From an uncultured Dialister sp. (GTDB taxonomy: Bacteria; Bacillota; Negativicutes; Veillonellales; Dialisteraceae): 15,312 bases of DNA. The stretch is taken from NCBI RefSeq assembly GCF_900538805.1, contig NZ_UPZP01000050.1, positions 1 to 15,312 on the forward strand. The letters are read 5' to 3'. Of this stretch, positions 13,777 through 15,312 are shown one piece after another (within the stretch, counting starts at the first letter, position 1; each line of letters starts with the position of its first letter). Under the pieces are notes generated by a model. It saw only the letters and a program-made list of their open reading frames with translations, was not told the origin of the DNA and searched no databases. Both the position numbers and the translations under genes were made by a program.

Positions 13777-14874
13777 TTATTCCTTTCCGGCCTCTTTGGC
13801 AGCCCCTTCTTCTTTGACCTTTTCCTCAGCTTCCATTCTCTTGAAAGCTTCGGTCATCTTGATTTTACGGATGACTTCCTGGCCGGCGGGACTCTTCAGG
13901 TAGATGAGGGTGGTTTTCGGCACCATGCGGTATACCGTTTCCCAGTCATCTTCTGAAAGAGCCTTGCGGACGGAGGAGGCGGATACGATCTGGTTGCCCT
14001 TCTGTTCCCTGGGGATTTCCTTCAGTTCGATGCCGTTCTGGGCGAACACTTCCCGCATGGCATTGTTGTAGGCCAGGGTGGTCTTGTCTGTCGGCTCTTC
14101 CCCTACGAAGCGGACCGTAATGTTCAGGGCCGGCGCGATGCGGGTGGCAAAGACCGTGGCATCCAGCTTGGTCTGGGCTGCCAGTTCATCGGTGCCTTTG
14201 ATGAAATAGGTGGGGAAGGTGGCGTTGGAAATAATGAAATCACCGCCGCTGATGACTTCTACGCCCTTCATGTCACGCACCCCCTGTTTAATAAGGGAGA
14301 AACGGTCGGAGAACGGGAATATGGACCGGTCTTCCTGCACGGCAAAGATAATGACTTCGTCGCAGTTGTTGTGGGCATATTCCACAAGGCTCCTGTGTCC
14401 CAGAGTGAAGGGGTTGCAGTTCATGACGATGGCGCCGCGGTTCTTTCCTTCGCCTGTGCCAAGGATAGACCGTACACGGCCCAGGTAATCTTCCAGCGTA
14501 TCTGTGCCCTTTTCCAACAGTGCCGCATAGGGCTCTGCCACTGCCACGCATTTAAAGCCCATATGTTCAAAAATAGGCACATTCTTCGGTTTCGTGAAAA
14601 TCTGGTTTCCCGTCACACCCCGGCGGTAGGATTCACCCTGCAGGTTGCGGATAATACGGCGGGTAAGCCCCTTTTTCTGGTACTTTTCGCTGATGGCAAT
14701 ATCACGCATAACCCGTCCGCCCAGGGAACCGGTGCCGATGAGCTGTCCGTCATCGTAAAGACCCATGGTGTAATCAATATTTCCTGTGAAGGTCAGATCA
14801 AAGCCCTTCAAAAATTCTATCACTTTCGCTTTTTCCGAGGGATCGGTCAAAAAGATTTCATGTTCAGTAATCAT
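13777..14874 (-). CDS. citC: [Citrate (pro-3S)-lyase] ligase CitC
   Basis: CitC acetylates the thiol of the prosthetic group on the citrate lyase acyl carrier protein, using ATP and acetate, and so switches on citrate lyase in citrate fermentation. It has 365 residues. The N-terminal half is GNAT-like (RVMRDIAISEKYQKKGLTRRI, about 54-73; VPIFEHMGF). The second domain is a nucleotidylyl transferase: GAIVMNCNPFTLGHRSLVE has the HxGH-like TLGH motif at 157-160, with ATP-site residues VSASSVRKAL later. The C-terminal 25 residues are a Glu/Lys/Ala tail after the conserved end. Start 14874 is preceded by AAAAGGAG. No citD, citE, citF or citG is next to it in this window, although they usually cluster with citC. 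Upstream lie a strong promoter and a direct/inverted repeat that may be an operator. Confidence 0.93.
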   Translation of the reverse strand: MITEHEIFLTDPSEKAKVIEFLKGFDLTFTGNIDYTMGLYDDGQLIGTGSLGGRVMRDIAISEKYQKKGLTRRIIRNLQGESYRRGVTGNQIFTKPKNVPIFEHMGFKCVAVAEPYAALLEKGTDTLEDYLGRVRSILGTGEGKNRGAIVMNCNPFTLGHRSLVEYAHNNCDEVIIFAVQEDRSIFPFSDRFSLIKQGVRDMKGVEVISGGDFIISNATFPTYFIKGTDELAAQTKLDATVFATRIAPALNITVRFVGEEPTDKTTLAYNNAMREVFAQNGIELKEIPREQKGNQIVSASSVRKALSEDDWETVYRMVPKTTLIYLKSPAGQEVIRKIKMTEAFKRMEAEEKVKEEGAAKEAGKE

Positions 14875-14929
14875 AGTCCGGACTCCTTTTTAAAAGAACA
14901 AAGATGAAATTGTATATTTCAAACCTGCG

Positions 14930-14963
14930 AAGTACATACTTCTACTTAAATAAATACTTCTAT
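14930..14963. promoter_or_regulatory. Possible operator in the citC leader
   Basis: ATACTTCTA occurs twice, 18 bases apart (14936 and 14954). The first copy overlaps an inverted repeat AAGTA-CA-TACTT (14930-14941). The repeats lie between the -10 element and the ribosome site of citC, a place where a repressor would block transcription. No regulator is encoded next to it here. Confidence 0.4.
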
Positions 14964-14977
14964 CTGAAACCAATTCA

Positions 14978-15007
14978 ATTATAACATATCATTCCAAAAT
15001 TCTTCAA
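14978..15007 (-). promoter_or_regulatory. citC promoter
   Basis: On the minus strand TTGAAG (15007-15002), an 18-base spacer and TATAAT (14983-14978) are seen, with TG one base before the -10 (extended -10). The leader to citC is about 95 bases. Confidence 0.7.
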
Positions 15008-15131
15008 TGCATTTTATGATATGGAATCATTGCATTATGAATTATAAGTATAGTTTTTTGGCCCATTTTGCGGATATGAGAGGCCGTAGAAAAAAAGGTC
15101 ATCCAGTTTGACAGACGCTTCCCTAAGGTTT

Positions 15132-15161
15132 GTGGTATCACCGCTTCGCGGCGATGAGTAT
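15132..15161 (+). repeat. Family 5 hairpin repeat, copy 2
   Basis: GTGGTATC and GATGAGTATA flank a hairpin ATCACCG-CTTCG-CGGCGAT (15137-15155, one A-C mismatch), matching the layout at 6243-6272. The stem base pairs differ on both sides (CCG/CGG here, CCC/GGG there). The rest of 15008-15195 shows no gene. Confidence 0.55.
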
Positions 15162-15195
15162 AGCCAGCGTTACGTGCCTGCCTTGCCGCTCACGA

Positions 15196-15312
15196 GGGAA
15201 GCGCTGATTAAATCGTTATCGGATTTCATTCTTGGATTTTTATCCAATGCAAGGAATAAGTCGACGCGAATAGCGAGCTATTTAAGGAGACTTATGACGC
15301 AGCATTGGATAA
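15196..15312 (+). repeat. Family 1 palindromic element, second copy, cut by the window edge
   Basis: It starts GGGAAGCGCTGATTAAATC and aligns along its length with the reverse complement of 80-242. The core GACGCGAATAGCGAGCTATT then TAAGGA is identical. Stem 15256-15262 (ATAAGTC) pairs with 15289-15295 (GACTTAT), and 15240-15250 pairs with 15302-15312 over 11 bases up to the last base of the window. Both stems differ in sequence from the first copy yet pair perfectly. Confidence 0.85.

Overview
The window reads as a chromosomal segment from a low-to-mid GC Bacillota bacterium. The mix of genes (argR-recN, a T-box-controlled pheS-pheT pair, a DUF4127 protein, a lone citC) and the codon usage fit the Negativicutes, most likely a Dialister- or Megasphaera-like member of the Veillonellales. 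The genus is an inference from gene content and was not checked by any search.

Layout. Positions 1-75 hold the probable tail of a plus-strand gene. Its likely terminator lies about 190 bases downstream, with a palindromic repeat in between. A secreted or lipid-anchored DUF4127 protein follows (836-2569, +). Next is a 626-base repeat-rich gap that ends in a two-way terminator. The argR-recN operon runs leftward (5326 to 3196). Divergent from argR is a small protein of the S-adenosylmethionine decarboxylase (SpeD) family (5636-6130, +), which shares a 309-base AT-rich control region with argR. It converges on pheS-pheT (10118 to 6413, -) at a very strong two-way hairpin terminator. pheST is preceded by a complete T-box leader with promoter, antiterminator and terminator. 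Then come a class U sirtuin (-), an HD-domain hydrolase (+), a LemA protein (+), a TPM-domain membrane protein (+), and citC for citrate lyase ligase (-). citC has its own promoter and a possible operator.

Functionally the window is mostly housekeeping: phenylalanyl-tRNA synthesis, arginine-responsive control, recombinational repair, NAD-dependent deacylation, and envelope or quality-control proteins. Three things stand out. (1) PheS carries an extra N-terminal segment of about 70 residues that looks like a second copy of its own tRNA-binding coiled-coil arm. (2) The SpeD-family protein keeps the self-processing Ser63 and His68 but has Phe where the catalytic Cys83 should be. It also has a basic tail, and it lies divergent from argR. 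(3) The intergenic regions are packed with at least five families of structured repeats. Copies of the same family differ in both arms of a stem so that pairing is kept, and one family is inserted inside another. The strongest case is a roughly 163-base palindrome at the left edge with an inverted partner copy running off the right edge.
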